A stretch of 54,325 nt of DNA from Clostridiales bacterium (GCA_004555535.1 SFHU01000003.1:1-54325); one strand, 5' to 3'. Shown: positions 24,934 to 32,903, counted from the first letter of the stretch. Numbers and translations are program-made. The notes: generated by a model not told the origin, from the sequence alone.

Positions 24934-25779
24934 ATGAAGACAGGAATTATCGACGTGGGCGGCGGCTTCCGCGATATTTATGGCGCGGGCGTGCTGGATG
25001 TCTGCCTGGAGCAGGGCATCTTTTTTGACTACTGCATCGGCATTTCCGCCGGCAGTGCGAATCTCGCGTCGTATATGGCGCGCCAGCATGGACGCAATTA
25101 TACGTTCTACATGCAGTATGTGTTCCGCAAGGAATACGCCAGCCCGGAGAACTGGCTGCGCACGCGCAACTATGTCGACCTTGACTACGTGTACAGCACG
25201 CTCTCGAACTCGGACGGCGAAAACCCGATCGACTATGAGGCGATTGCGGCCAACCCGGCGGAATTCTATGTCGGCGCGTGCGACGCGCGCACGGGCACGC
25301 AGGTCTATTTTGACCGGTCTTATATCACGAAGGATCACTACGACGTCTTCAAGGGCTCCAGCGCGCTGCCCGTGTTCTGCAAGCCCTACATGATTGGGGA
25401 CATCCCCTGCCTGGACGGCGGCATCTGCGATCCCGTGCCCGTGCTCAAGGCGCAGGGCGACGGATGCGACCGCATCGTCGTCATCCTGACGCACCCGGTG
25501 GACTTCAGGCGCGAGCAGAAGAAGGACAGGACGATCGCCAAAATCCTCTCGCGCAGCTATCCCAGGGCGGGCGAGGCGCTGATGAACCGCTACAAGGCCT
25601 ACAACGACGGCGTGGCCTATGCGCAGGAGATGGAGCGGCAGGGCAGCGTGCTCATCATCGCGCCGGACGACGTCTGCGGGCTGTCCACGCTGACCAAGGA
25701 CAAGGAAAAGCTCCAGCAGATGTATGACAAGGGCAGACGGGACGCCGCGAAGATCGCGCCATTCCTTCAGAAGGCTTGA
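24934..25779 (+). CDS. Patatin-like phospholipase
   Basis: A 281-residue cytosolic lipid acyl hydrolase of the RssA/YlbK/YjjU type. The Ser-Asp dyad is visible: nucleophile Ser in GISAGS, acid in LDGGICDPVPV. The oxyanion loop is DVGGGFRDIYGAGVL. No signal peptide or membrane helix is present. Its place right after oleate hydratase suggests it releases or handles fatty acids, but it has its own strong promoter. The start follows TTCGCGGAGGTGGATGAAGG, a strong site. Confidence 0.9.
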   Translation: MKTGIIDVGGGFRDIYGAGVLDVCLEQGIFFDYCIGISAGSANLASYMARQHGRNYTFYMQYVFRKEYASPENWLRTRNYVDLDYVYSTLSNSDGENPIDYEAIAANPAEFYVGACDARTGTQVYFDRSYITKDHYDVFKGSSALPVFCKPYMIGDIPCLDGGICDPVPVLKAQGDGCDRIVVILTHPVDFRREQKKDRTIAKILSRSYPRAGEALMNRYKAYNDGVAYAQEMERQGSVLIIAPDDVCGLSTLTKDKEKLQQMYDKGRRDAAKIAPFLQKA

Positions 25780-25800
25780 AAAGAGCCTGCACAATAGAAA

Positions 25801-25835
25801 CGCCGCCGCGCAGACGGATATCTGACACGGCGGCG
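25801..25835 (-). terminator. Hairpin downstream of nth
   Basis: CGCCGCCG (25801-25808) and CGGCGGCG (25828-25835), with CAGA/TCTG inside. The minus-strand T-run is poor (TTTCTATTG). Confidence 0.5.
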
Positions 25836-25845
25836 AATGCTTGCT

Positions 25846-25873
25846 CCCGCGCTGCGGCGCGGGCTTATTTTTT
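25846..25873 (+). terminator. Terminator of the patatin-like gene, overlapping the nth stop
   Basis: CCCGCGC (25846-25852) and GCGCGGG (25857-25863) around TGCG, then CTTATTTTTT. The T-run covers the stop codon of the convergent nth gene. Confidence 0.75.
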
Positions 25874-26512
25874 GCCCTTGGGATTGCCGCAGGCGTATTC
25901 GCACCAGGCATGCAGCGTGCAGGTTTCGCAGGCGGGCTTGCGGGCGGCGCAGACGCGGCGGCCATGGAAGATCAGCCAGTGGTGCGCGCGGCTCCACTGA
26001 TCTTTCGGGATGTTCTCCATCAGCTGCTGCTCGGTTTTGAGCACGTCGCCCGCGTCGGCGAGGCCCAGGCGGTTGCTGACGCGGAAGACATGCGTGTCCA
26101 CCGCGATGGCGTCCTCGCCAAAGGCGCAGCTCATGACGACGTTGGCGGTCTTGCGGCCGACGCCGGGCAGGCTCTCCAGCGCGTCGTGATCGGCGGGCAC
26201 CTCGCCGCCGTAGCGCTCCACAAGCGCGCGGGCGGTCAGCACGAGGTTTTTGGCCTTGTTGTGGTAGAGGCCGCAGGTGCGGATATAGGGCTCGACCTGC
26301 TCCGGCTCGGCCCCCGCGAGCGCCGCCGCGTCCGGATAGGCGGCAAACAGCGCCGGCGTCACCAGGTTGACCTTCACATCCGTGCATTGGGCGGAGAGGA
26401 TGACGGCGACGAGCAGCTGGTAGGGATTGGCGAAGTGGAGCGCGGGCTTCGCGTCCGGATACAGGCGCTCGAGCTCGGCGAGGATGAGACGGGTGTTCGG
26501 GTTGGCTTCCAT
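25865..26512 (-). CDS. nth: Endonuclease III (DNA glycosylase/AP lyase)
   Basis: A 215-residue base-excision repair enzyme removing oxidised pyrimidines. The helix-hairpin-helix LPGVGRKTANVV carries the catalytic Lys (K121), and D139 lies in VDTHV. The C-terminal iron-sulfur motif C188-x6-C195-x2-C198-x5-C204 is intact. ATG 26512 gives the family length and follows a GAGGAAT site; an in-frame start at 26584 would add 24 residues foreign to the family and overlap the toxin-like promoter. Confidence 0.95.
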   Translation of the reverse strand: MEANPNTRLILAELERLYPDAKPALHFANPYQLLVAVILSAQCTDVKVNLVTPALFAAYPDAAALAGAEPEQVEPYIRTCGLYHNKAKNLVLTARALVERYGGEVPADHDALESLPGVGRKTANVVMSCAFGEDAIAVDTHVFRVSNRLGLADAGDVLKTEQQLMENIPKDQWSRAHHWLIFHGRRVCAARKPACETCTLHAWCEYACGNPKGKK

Positions 26513-26566
26513 GGGGTATTCCTCTCTTTGCAAAAGGGTAAATTGGTGCCGCCGGCAGATGAAATC

Positions 26567-26595
26567 TTGCATTCGGAGGGACAATATGATATGAT
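26567..26595 (+). promoter_or_regulatory. Promoter for the small toxin-like gene
   Basis: TTGCAT (26567-26572), 17-base spacer, TATGAT (26590-26595). The predicted transcript starts near 26602, leaving a leader of about 65 bases. Confidence 0.55.
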
Positions 26596-26665
26596 CGGGT
26601 CGTAGTCAAGAGGACTTGCACGGTGGCTTCCCCGCTTTCTGCGATACGAAAGAGGGGTGGAGCAC

Positions 26666-26755
26666 ATGAGCAATACAGAATTGTTTTTCGCAATTTTGAA
26701 TGTTCTGGGTTTGCTTTTTACAGTGTACTTCGGCACGAAAAGCCTGCACAAATGA
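26666..26755 (+). CDS. 29-residue membrane peptide, probable type I toxin (holin-like toxin type)
   Basis: The peptide begins MSNTELFFAILNVLG and ends FGTKSLHK: a short polar start, one hydrophobic helix (about residues 6-24) and a basic tail. This is the form of the small 'putative holin-like toxin'/Fst-type peptides of Firmicutes, which disturb the membrane when free of their antisense RNA. It has its own promoter, a GAGGGGTGGAG ribosome binding site and a large hairpin directly after the stop. A good promoter faces it from the opposite side (26889-26894/26866-26871). It is not related to either flanking gene. Alternatives are a small membrane regulator or a chance frame. Confidence 0.6.
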   Translation: MSNTELFFAILNVLGLLFTVYFGTKSLHK

Positions 26756-26860
26756 GAAGCGCCGCCGTGTAGACTGCCCTCTACCACGGCGGCTGGTGCT
26801 TCTGTTCGATTAACCATTCCGCAGAGGCGGAGGATGATCGTGTGAGGTTGCCACCTCTTG
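26750..26860 (-). ncRNA. Predicted antisense (antitoxin) RNA
   Basis: The promoter at 26866-26894 would start a minus-strand RNA near 26859 that runs into the shared hairpin. Its AGCCGCCGTG segment can pair with CACGGTGGCT (26619-26628) in the toxin-like leader through ten pairs including one G-U. The same segment copy on the plus strand is CACGGCGGCT at 26785-26794. The existence of the RNA is an inference. The promoter could instead serve nth. Confidence 0.35.
26756..26803. terminator. Large hairpin shared by the toxin-like mRNA and its antisense RNA
   Basis: AGAAGC/GCTTCT outside and GCCGCCGTG/CACGGCGGC inside, with further TAGA/TCTA pairing near the loop. No long T-run is present on either strand, but the stem is very stable and stands where Fst-type loci carry a bidirectional terminator. 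Confidence 0.55.
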
Positions 26861-26865
26861 GCTAC

Positions 26866-26894
26866 ATTATAGAACAATCGCGGCTTTCCGTCAA
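26866..26894 (-). promoter_or_regulatory. Promoter facing the toxin-like gene
   Basis: Minus strand TTGACG (26894-26889), 17-base spacer, perfect TATAAT (26871-26866). No coding region begins nearby on this strand until nth at 26512. Confidence 0.65.
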
Positions 26895-26934
26895 GGAGCC
26901 GTTTTTTGATGTGCGGAAATATGCGGCGGCGGCA

Positions 26935-27207
26935 TCACGTTTGCAGCGGCGACAGGCGGATCTGCCGCGTGCCGTAGCCGTCGACGCGGTAAAAGCCGAT
27001 GAGCGCGCTCGGGTTCAGGCGGCGGTAGACGGCCATGACCTGCGGCGTCTCGGCGAGCTCAAAGCGGACGGACAGGCCGCAGCCGATGGCGACCTCGCGG
27101 GGTGTGGAGACGACGCCGGCGGACAGACCCGCACGGCGCAGGGCTTCCTCCATGCGCAGCACCTGCGTGCGCGAGCGAAAGGCGGCGATGCCGAAGGATG
27201 GATTCAT
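26935..27207 (-). CDS. DUF3343 protein, putative Se/S carrier
   Basis: A 90-residue protein of the DUF3343 family. It has the typical pattern of a short alternating domain: AAFRSRTQVLRMEEALRRAG, then VVSTPREVAIGCGLSVRF with the conserved Cys. Family members lie beside class V aminotransferases and SelD/YedF genes and are thought to carry persulfide sulfur or selenium. Here it diverges from such an aminotransferase, starting 94 bases away. A GGGAGGG site precedes ATG 27207. Confidence 0.85.
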   Translation of the reverse strand: MNPSFGIAAFRSRTQVLRMEEALRRAGLSAGVVSTPREVAIGCGLSVRFELAETPQVMAVYRRLNPSALIGFYRVDGYGTRQIRLSPLQT

Positions 27208-27301
27208 GCGCGTTCCCTCCCAGGTCTGCCCGATGGGGCGACCTCATATACTGCATCGTATGCGGCGGGGAAATCCGCCGTGCGGTCAGGGAGGGACGCG
27301 G

Positions 27302-28618
27302 ATGATCTATCTGGATAACGCCGCCACGAGCTATCCCAAGCCGGGATGCGTGCTGGAGGCGATGACCTCGGCGCTGGCTTCCTGCGGCGCGAACCCGGGG
27401 CGCTCGGGCCACAGGCTGTCCCTGGCGGCGGGGCGGATTGTGGAGGACTGCCGCGAGGCGCTCGCGCAGATGCTCGGGGAGACGGACGCGTCGCGCGTTG
27501 TCTTCGCGGCGAATACGACCGACGCGCTCAATATGGCGATTCACGGCTCGCTGCGCACGGGCGACCACGCGGTGACGACGCTCATCGAGCACAATTCCGT
27601 GCTCCGGCCGCTCTCCGAGCTCTCCCGCAGCGGCGCCATCACGCTGACGATCGTGCCGCCGGACGCGCAGGGAAGGATCCGGGCGCAGGATGTGGAGCGC
27701 GCCATGACGCCGCGCACGCGGCTGGTCGCGATGACGCACATGTCCAACGTCCTGGGCGTAGTGCAGGATGTCGCGGCGGTGGGGGCGCTGTGCCGGCGGC
27801 GCGGCGCGCTCTTCCTGGTCGACGCGGCGCAAACGGCAGGGCATCTGCCGCTCACGCCGGCGGCCTGGGGCTGCTCGATGCTGGCGCTGCCGGGACACAA
27901 GGGGCTGCTCGGGCCGCACGGCACGGGCGCGCTCTGGGTCGCCGCGGACGTGCGCCTCGCGCCGATGCGTCAGGGCGGCACAGGTTCCGTCTCCGAGAGC
28001 ATGTTTCAGCCGCGCATGATGCCCGACGCGCTGGAGAGCGGCACGCTCAACCTGCCGGGCATCGCCGGGCTGCGCGCAGGGATGCGCGTCGCCCTCGCAA
28101 ACCGGGAGGAGGCGCACGAAAACGCCGTCGGCCTCTGCGCGCAGATGCGCGAGGCGCTGCTGGGGATCCCCGGCGTAAGGGTGTACACGCCCAAGGGCGC
28201 TTCGCTGCTGAGCTTCAATATAGAAGGAATCGCCTCGCAGGAGGCGGCCTCGGCGCTTGACGAGGCGGGCATCGCCGTGCGCGGCGGGCTGCACTGCGCG
28301 CCGGGCGTCCACCGCTTTCTGGGCACGCTGGAGACGGGCGCCGTGCGCGTGAGCCCCGGCATCAGCAATACGAGAGAGGATGCCCGGCAGCTGGTCGCTG
28401 CGGTCGCGCGCCTGGCCCGGAGCGCGGATCAAAAAGGCCCGCCGTTGGGCGGGCGCAGATCGTTGGCAAAAGGGTTCCCTCTCCCCGAAGGGGAGAGAAA
28501 GCATTCAGAGAAAGCATTCAATCATTCCTTGAAAGAAGAATCCATAAACAGAAATCTGCTTATGGCATCGGGCGGTCAGATGGCTCCGCTGAAGCCGGCG
28601 ACGAGCTGGTCGACATAG
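27302..28618 (+). CDS. Cysteine desulfurase-like class V aminotransferase with read-through tail
   Basis: A 438-residue PLP enzyme that would take sulfur (or selenium) from cysteine (or selenocysteine). PLP Lys200 lies in LPGHKGLLGPHG, the catalytic Cys332 in RGGLHCAPG, and DNAATS at the start is typical. Family members end about 375-385 residues in, here near ARLARS. The remaining 64 residues are Lys/Gly/Ser-rich, match no family feature and are encoded by a dispersed repeat (28467-28563). The last 43 bases overlap the 3' end of the gene on the other strand. The repeat may have replaced the original stop codon. A GGGAGGG site fixes ATG 27302. The neighbouring DUF3343 gene supports a role in sulfur or selenium transfer. 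Confidence 0.87.
   Translation: MIYLDNAATSYPKPGCVLEAMTSALASCGANPGRSGHRLSLAAGRIVEDCREALAQMLGETDASRVVFAANTTDALNMAIHGSLRTGDHAVTTLIEHNSVLRPLSELSRSGAITLTIVPPDAQGRIRAQDVERAMTPRTRLVAMTHMSNVLGVVQDVAAVGALCRRRGALFLVDAAQTAGHLPLTPAAWGCSMLALPGHKGLLGPHGTGALWVAADVRLAPMRQGGTGSVSESMFQPRMMPDALESGTLNLPGIAGLRAGMRVALANREEAHENAVGLCAQMREALLGIPGVRVYTPKGASLLSFNIEGIASQEAASALDEAGIAVRGGLHCAPGVHRFLGTLETGAVRVSPGISNTREDARQLVAAVARLARSADQKGPPLGGRRSLAKGFPLPEGERKHSEKAFNHSLKEESINRNLLMASGGQMAPLKPATSWST
28467..28563. repeat. Second dispersed repeat family, copy b
   Basis: It shares with 12145-12228 the AAAAGGGTT start, hairpin CTCTCCCC/GGGGAGAG, a TTCCTTGAAAG segment and the CTGCTTAT end. This copy also has an internal tandem GAGAAAGCATTCA. 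It forms the last codons of the cysteine desulfurase-like frame. Confidence 0.6.
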
Positions 28619-29049
28619 TCGCGCAGCGCGGTGGTCTGCGTGGTGATGACGCTGCCGGCCTGCAGGCGGGACTCGCATTCCGTGAGCAGCTCCTCGCAGG
28701 CGGTCAGGATCTGTGCATCGGCGAGCGACGTGCCCGCGCCGTAGATGTTCGCGGAGAGCATGTTCAGGCACTCGAGCGCGTAGACGTGGCTGCGCAGCGT
28801 CGACAGGAGCGTCGACGTGTTGGTGCCGCTCGACTGGGTCAGGCGATAGACGGCGGTTTGCGCCTCCGAGGCCTCGCTGATGGCGCGGGCGAAGATGGCG
28901 CTGCTGGTGGTGTCGCCGACGCTGCGTGCGCGCAGATAGCTGTAGCCGACGGCGCCCAGGGCGATGATGAGGATGAATATGATCAGGAGAAGCAGGCGGA
29001 TGAGCTGCTTCTGCTTGCGCTTTCCTGCGCCGGTCTGAAACGAATACAT
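28576..29049 (-). CDS. Membrane-anchored protein of unknown function
   Basis: A 157-residue protein I do not recognise. A Lys/Arg/Gln-rich start (residues 1-15) is followed by one membrane helix (about 16-38, LIRLLLLIIFILIIALGAVGYSYL) and an outside helical domain with a Ser/Thr-rich middle and two Cys (near 103 and 125). The outside part looks like a four-helix bundle, perhaps a sensory or scaffold domain. ATG 29049 follows a perfect AAGGAGG. It has its own promoter, and its 3' end overlaps the tail of the convergent desulfurase frame by 43 bases. Confidence 0.7.
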   Translation of the reverse strand: MYSFQTGAGKRKQKQLIRLLLLIIFILIIALGAVGYSYLRARSVGDTTSSAIFARAISEASEAQTAVYRLTQSSGTNTSTLLSTLRSHVYALECLNMLSANIYGAGTSLADAQILTACEELLTECESRLQAGSVITTQTTALRDYVDQLVAGFSGAI

Positions 29050-29106
29050 CACAAAACCTCCTTGCGGCATGCTGCGGCGCGGGGCACCTGTGCTCCGCGC
29101 GCTTTT

Positions 29107-29135
29107 ATTATAGCACAACAGGCGGATGGGGTAAA
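29107..29135 (-). promoter_or_regulatory. Promoter for the membrane-anchored protein gene
   Basis: Minus strand TTTACC (29135-29130), 17-base spacer, TATAAT (29112-29107). Confidence 0.55.
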
Positions 29136-29251
29136 GTAGACCAAAAGAACATAAAAAACGGGATACAGTGGAGAAAAGGATAAAAAAATGAAGTGGAAAT
29201 GGATGAATCGTGGAGGATAATGCCCATTTTCCCGGAAATCCGGGCGGGGAC

Positions 29252-29281
29252 TTGAAGAAAGGGCGGCGCATGGCGTATAAT
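29252..29281 (+). promoter_or_regulatory. Promoter of the cmk-plsC unit
   Basis: TTGAAG (29252-29257), 18-base spacer, TATAAT (29276-29281). Confidence 0.65.
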
Positions 29282-29333
29282 ACAGAAAGATTAAGGAAGA
29301 CGCGCAGCGCGCTGCGCGGGGAGGAAGACGGAC

Positions 29334-30008
29334 ATGCCAATGAATATCGCCATTGACGGGCCTGTGGGCGCGGGGAAATCCTCGATTGCCGACCAGGTCG
29401 CCCAGCGGCTGCACATTCTGCATCTGGACACGGGCGCGATGTACCGCGCGCTGGCGCTTCAGGTGCTGCGCGAGGGGATCGACCCGGGGGACGAGGCGGC
29501 GGTCTGCGATTGCTGCGAGCGGGCGGACGTCGCTGTGCGCTATGAAAACGGCGAGCAGAGGACGCTGCTCTTTGGGGAGGATGTCAGCGCGCTGATCCGC
29601 ACGGGCGAGGTCTCCACGGCGGCGAGCCGCGTTTCCAGCTGGCCGGCGGTGCGCGCGCGCATGGTGCGCGCCCAGCAGGCGCTGGCGGCGCAGGCGGACA
29701 TGCTCATCGACGGGCGGGACATCGGCACGCGCGTGCTCGAGCATGCGCCGGTCAAGATCTATCTGACGGCGACGGCGGAGGAGCGCGCCCGCCGGCGCTA
29801 CGTGCAGCAGCTGGAGCGCGGGGACACGACGCCCTACGAGCAGGTGCTGCGCGAGCTTAACGCGCGCGACGCGCAGGACATGAGCCGGGCGACCGATCCG
29901 CTGCGCCAGGCGGAGGACGCCGTGCTCGTGGATTCAACGGAGATGACGCCGCAGCAGGTGGTCGACACCATCGTGGCGATTGTGGAGGAAGTCTATGGAA
30001 AGCAATGA
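29334..30008 (+). CDS. cmk: Cytidylate kinase
   Basis: A 224-residue nucleoside monophosphate kinase converting CMP or dCMP to the diphosphate. P-loop GPVGAGKSS, the substrate segment LDTGAMYRALAL, IDGRDIGTRV and the lid ERARRRYVQQL are all in place. It heads the common Clostridia order cmk, plsC, ispH, rpsA. An ATG six bases downstream is an alternative start. Its stop overlaps the plsC-like start by 14 bases. Confidence 0.95.
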   Translation: MPMNIAIDGPVGAGKSSIADQVAQRLHILHLDTGAMYRALALQVLREGIDPGDEAAVCDCCERADVAVRYENGEQRTLLFGEDVSALIRTGEVSTAASRVSSWPAVRARMVRAQQALAAQADMLIDGRDIGTRVLEHAPVKIYLTATAEERARRRYVQQLERGDTTPYEQVLRELNARDAQDMSRATDPLRQAEDAVLVDSTEMTPQQVVDTIVAIVEEVYGKQ

Positions 30009-30660
30009 GATGCAGCCGAAGAAGGCCAAGCGCACGTTCATCTATACCTTCATCGTCCTGCTCTACGCGATTGTGGTCAAGATCGCGTTTTTCATGCGCA
30101 TCGAGGGCAGGGAGAACGTGCCCAGGGACCGCAACTGCGTGCTGATGGGCAACCATCAGTGCCTGCTCGACCCGGTGACGCTCGCGCTGTGCGTGCCGGA
30201 TCGGGAGATTCACTTCATGGGCAAGAAGGAGCTGTTTGAAAACAGGCTCCTTGGCTGGGTGTTCCGCAAGGTGCACGGCTTCCCGGTCGACCGCGGCAAC
30301 CTCGACATGGCCGCCATCCGCACGGCGATGGGCGTGCTCAAGGACGGCGACACGCTGGGCATCTTCCCGGAGGGCACGCGCTCGAAGACGGGGCACATGC
30401 TGCCGCTGCTGGGCGGCGCGTCGCTGCTGGCGCTCAAGAGCGGCTGCGACGTCGTGCCGGTGTACATTGAGGGCAATTACAGGCCCTTCCGCCGCATGAC
30501 GGTGCACGTGGGCAAGCCGGTTCCCATGGACGACCTGCGCGCCGGGCGGATGAACCGGGAGACCTGCGACGAGCTGACCCACCGCATCGAGGCCGCCTTT
30601 GCCCAGCTGAGCAACGGAAAATCCCTCCCTGCGCCGCAGACGGAGGAGCAGGCGGACTGA
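29995..30660 (+). CDS. plsC: 1-acyl-sn-glycerol-3-phosphate acyltransferase (PlsC family)
   Basis: A 221-residue membrane-associated acyltransferase making phosphatidic acid. A single N-terminal membrane helix (about residues 15-30) is followed by the HX4D motif in NHQCLLDP, the FPVDRGN segment and FPEGTRS. It overlaps the end of cmk, with GGAGGAA just before ATG 29995, so the two are coupled. Confidence 0.92.
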   Translation: MESNEMQPKKAKRTFIYTFIVLLYAIVVKIAFFMRIEGRENVPRDRNCVLMGNHQCLLDPVTLALCVPDREIHFMGKKELFENRLLGWVFRKVHGFPVDRGNLDMAAIRTAMGVLKDGDTLGIFPEGTRSKTGHMLPLLGGASLLALKSGCDVVPVYIEGNYRPFRRMTVHVGKPVPMDDLRAGRMNRETCDELTHRIEAAFAQLSNGKSLPAPQTEEQAD

Positions 30661-30813
30661 AACGCGCGCCCTGGCTAAAAAAATTCGCAAAAATTCTGAA
30701 AAATGCAGGATTCCGGCAGGAATATCGGTAGATGCATAGAATTGAATAAGATGGGCAATACGGAGTAGTGGCGATTTTGGGCCACAAGGCTCCGATGACA
30801 GGTTGGGTTGCGT

Positions 30814-31674
30814 ATGGAATTGACGATTGGCGAGCATGCCGGATTCTGCTTCGGCGTCCGGCGCGCGGTCTGCAAGGCGTTTGAATGCGCAAGCAACGGT
30901 CTGCCCTGCGTCACGCTCGGACCCCTGATCCACAATCCGCAGGAGGTCGAGCGGCTTGACCGCGCCGGCGTGCGCAGCGTCGCCTCGCTTGACGAGGTGG
31001 AGCCCGGGCAGACGGTCATCATCCGCTCCCACGGGGTCACGCCGGAGGTCTACGCGCAGTGCGAGGCGCGCGGCATTCCCGTCATCGACGCGACCTGTCC
31101 CCATGTGGCGCACATCCATCAGCTGGTGAGCCAGTACAGCGAGCAGGGCGGCGCGGTGATCATCGTCGGCGAGGCGGATCATCCCGAGGTGGTCGGTATC
31201 GCGGGCTGGGCGCACGGGCCGGTCTTCATCCTGCCCACGGCAGAGGCGGCCAGGGCGGCAGCTCTGCCCGCGCAGGCGCTTGTCGTGGCGCAGACCACGA
31301 TCCGGCGCGACCGGTTTGAAGAGGTGCTGCGCGTCGTGAAGGCGCGCGTGCCGGAGCTGACCGTTCGCATGACCATCTGCGCGGCGACGAGCCAGCGCCA
31401 GCAGGAGGCCGAGCGCCTCTCCAAAGAGGCCGACGTCATGATCGTCGTCGGCGGACGCAACAGCTCCAACACGCAAAAGCTGCTGGAGACCTGCCGCCTG
31501 CGCTGCGGCAGAGCCTATCTGGTGGAGACGCCCCAGGACGTGCCCGAGGGCATCGCCTCCCCGGAGGACCGCATCGCCATCACGGCGGGCGCGTCCACCC
31601 CGCAATGGCTGCTGGAGGCCGTGCGCGCGCGCGTGGAGGCGCTCGCGACCGGCGAGGCACAAGGCGCAACATAA
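30814..31674 (+). CDS. ispH: 4-hydroxy-3-methylbut-2-enyl diphosphate reductase
   Basis: A 286-residue iron-sulfur enzyme of the last step of the MEP isoprenoid pathway, giving IPP and DMAPP. The three cluster Cys are C12 (GFCFGVRRA), C95 (DATCPHV) and C189 (TICAATSQRQ). RSHGVTPEVY and GGRNSSNTQKL are family marks. In several Clostridia ispH is fused to the S1 protein; here they are separate. ATG 30814 lies after a weak AGGTTGGG site. The 153-base gap before it is A/T-rich and I see no clear promoter or terminator there. Confidence 0.95.
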   Translation: MELTIGEHAGFCFGVRRAVCKAFECASNGLPCVTLGPLIHNPQEVERLDRAGVRSVASLDEVEPGQTVIIRSHGVTPEVYAQCEARGIPVIDATCPHVAHIHQLVSQYSEQGGAVIIVGEADHPEVVGIAGWAHGPVFILPTAEAARAAALPAQALVVAQTTIRRDRFEEVLRVVKARVPELTVRMTICAATSQRQQEAERLSKEADVMIVVGGRNSSNTQKLLETCRLRCGRAYLVETPQDVPEGIASPEDRIAITAGASTPQWLLEAVRARVEALATGEAQGAT

Positions 31675-31719
31675 GTGAGTGTTTCCCGGCGGCGCCCCCG
31701 CCGTGAACCAATAAAGTAT

Positions 31720-31756
31720 GTATCATTTCCGGGCCTCCCCGGCCCGGCAGAGATAC
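31720..31756 (+). promoter_or_regulatory. Leader hairpin before rpsA
   Basis: GTATC (31720-31724) pairs with GATAC (31752-31756) and CCGGGC (31729-31734) with GCCCGG (31742-31747), with a symmetric 4+4 internal loop. It ends three bases before the GAGGAGG ribosome binding site and could be a target for translational feedback by S1. Confidence 0.4.
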
Positions 31757-31775
31757 TTGAGGAGGTAGTACCCGC

Positions 31776-32903
31776 ATGAACGACATGGAAAAGAATCTGG
31801 TTTCTGACAGCAGCGAGGACTTTGCCGCGATGCTCGAGGAGACGATGATCAAGTTCCGCCCCGGTCAGGTTGTCAAAGGCGTCGTCGCCCAGGTGAGCGA
31901 TGACGGTGTTGTCGTGAGCATTCCCGGCAAGGCTGATGGCTACATCAAGAAGAACGATCTGGTCACCACCGACTGCAAGGTTGACGACGAGATCGAGGCC
32001 GAAGTGGTCAAGCTCAACGATGGCGAGGGCTATGTGCTCCTTTCCGAGCGCAAGGTCATGGCCACCAAGAACTGGGAGAAGCTCGTCGCTGAATACGACA
32101 CCGGCGCCTGCGTGGAAGCCACTGGCCGCGAGGCCGTCAACGGCGGCCTGATCGCCGACGTGATGGGTGTTCGTGCGTTCATCCCGGCTTCCCACCTGTC
32201 CCGCCGCTTCGTCGAGAACATCGGCGAGTTCGTGGGCAAGACGATGACCGTCAAGATCATCGAGGTGGACAAGGCGAAGAAGCGCATTGTCGCCAGCCGC
32301 AAGGCGTACCTGCTGGACGAGAAGAAGAAGGCCTGGGAGAAGATCGAGAAGGATCAGATCGTCACGGGCATCGTCCGCCGCCTGACCGACTTCGGCGCGT
32401 TCGTCGACATCGGCGGCGTGGATGGCCTCATCCATGTGACCGATCTCGCCTGGCACCGCGTGAAGCATCCCTCTGAGATCGTGACCCCGGGCCAGGAGGT
32501 TCAGGTCAAGATCATCGGCGTGGACAAGGAGAAGGAGCGCATCCAGCTGAGCCTGAAGGCGCTGCAGCCCCAGCCGTGGGAGGTCGCCGAGGAGAAGTAC
32601 CCGGTCGACTCCATCGTCGAGGGCAAGGTCGTCCGTATCACCACGTTCGGCGCGTTCGTCGAGCTGGAGCCGGGCCTTGACGGCCTCGTCCACATCTCCC
32701 AGTGCGCGCTCAAGCGCATCGCGAAGGTGGAGGACGCCGTGCAGGTCGGCCAGATCGTGCGCGTGAAGGTGCTCAAGGTGGACACCGAGGCCAAGCGCAT
32801 CAGCCTGTCCATCCGCGAGGCGCTGACCGAGGAGGTCGACTACAACGCCGAGGTGCAGGGCCTGGACTTTGACGACGCCGAGGAGCCGGTGGACGCGGAG
32901 TAA
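31776..32903 (+). CDS. rpsA: S1 RNA-binding domain protein (30S ribosomal protein S1 homologue)
   Basis: A 375-residue protein of four S1 domains, at about residues 27-95, 107-172, 195-264 and 280-350; the last two are the most typical (VTGIVRRLTDFGAFVDIGG and VEGKVVRITTFGAFVELEPG). Four domains is the usual Firmicutes form, as against six in E. coli. It aids translation initiation on structured mRNAs. The ATG follows GAGGAGG. A strong terminator follows. Confidence 0.93.
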   Translation: MNDMEKNLVSDSSEDFAAMLEETMIKFRPGQVVKGVVAQVSDDGVVVSIPGKADGYIKKNDLVTTDCKVDDEIEAEVVKLNDGEGYVLLSERKVMATKNWEKLVAEYDTGACVEATGREAVNGGLIADVMGVRAFIPASHLSRRFVENIGEFVGKTMTVKIIEVDKAKKRIVASRKAYLLDEKKKAWEKIEKDQIVTGIVRRLTDFGAFVDIGGVDGLIHVTDLAWHRVKHPSEIVTPGQEVQVKIIGVDKEKERIQLSLKALQPQPWEVAEEKYPVDSIVEGKVVRITTFGAFVELEPGLDGLVHISQCALKRIAKVEDAVQVGQIVRVKVLKVDTEAKRISLSIREALTEEVDYNAEVQGLDFDDAEEPVDAE

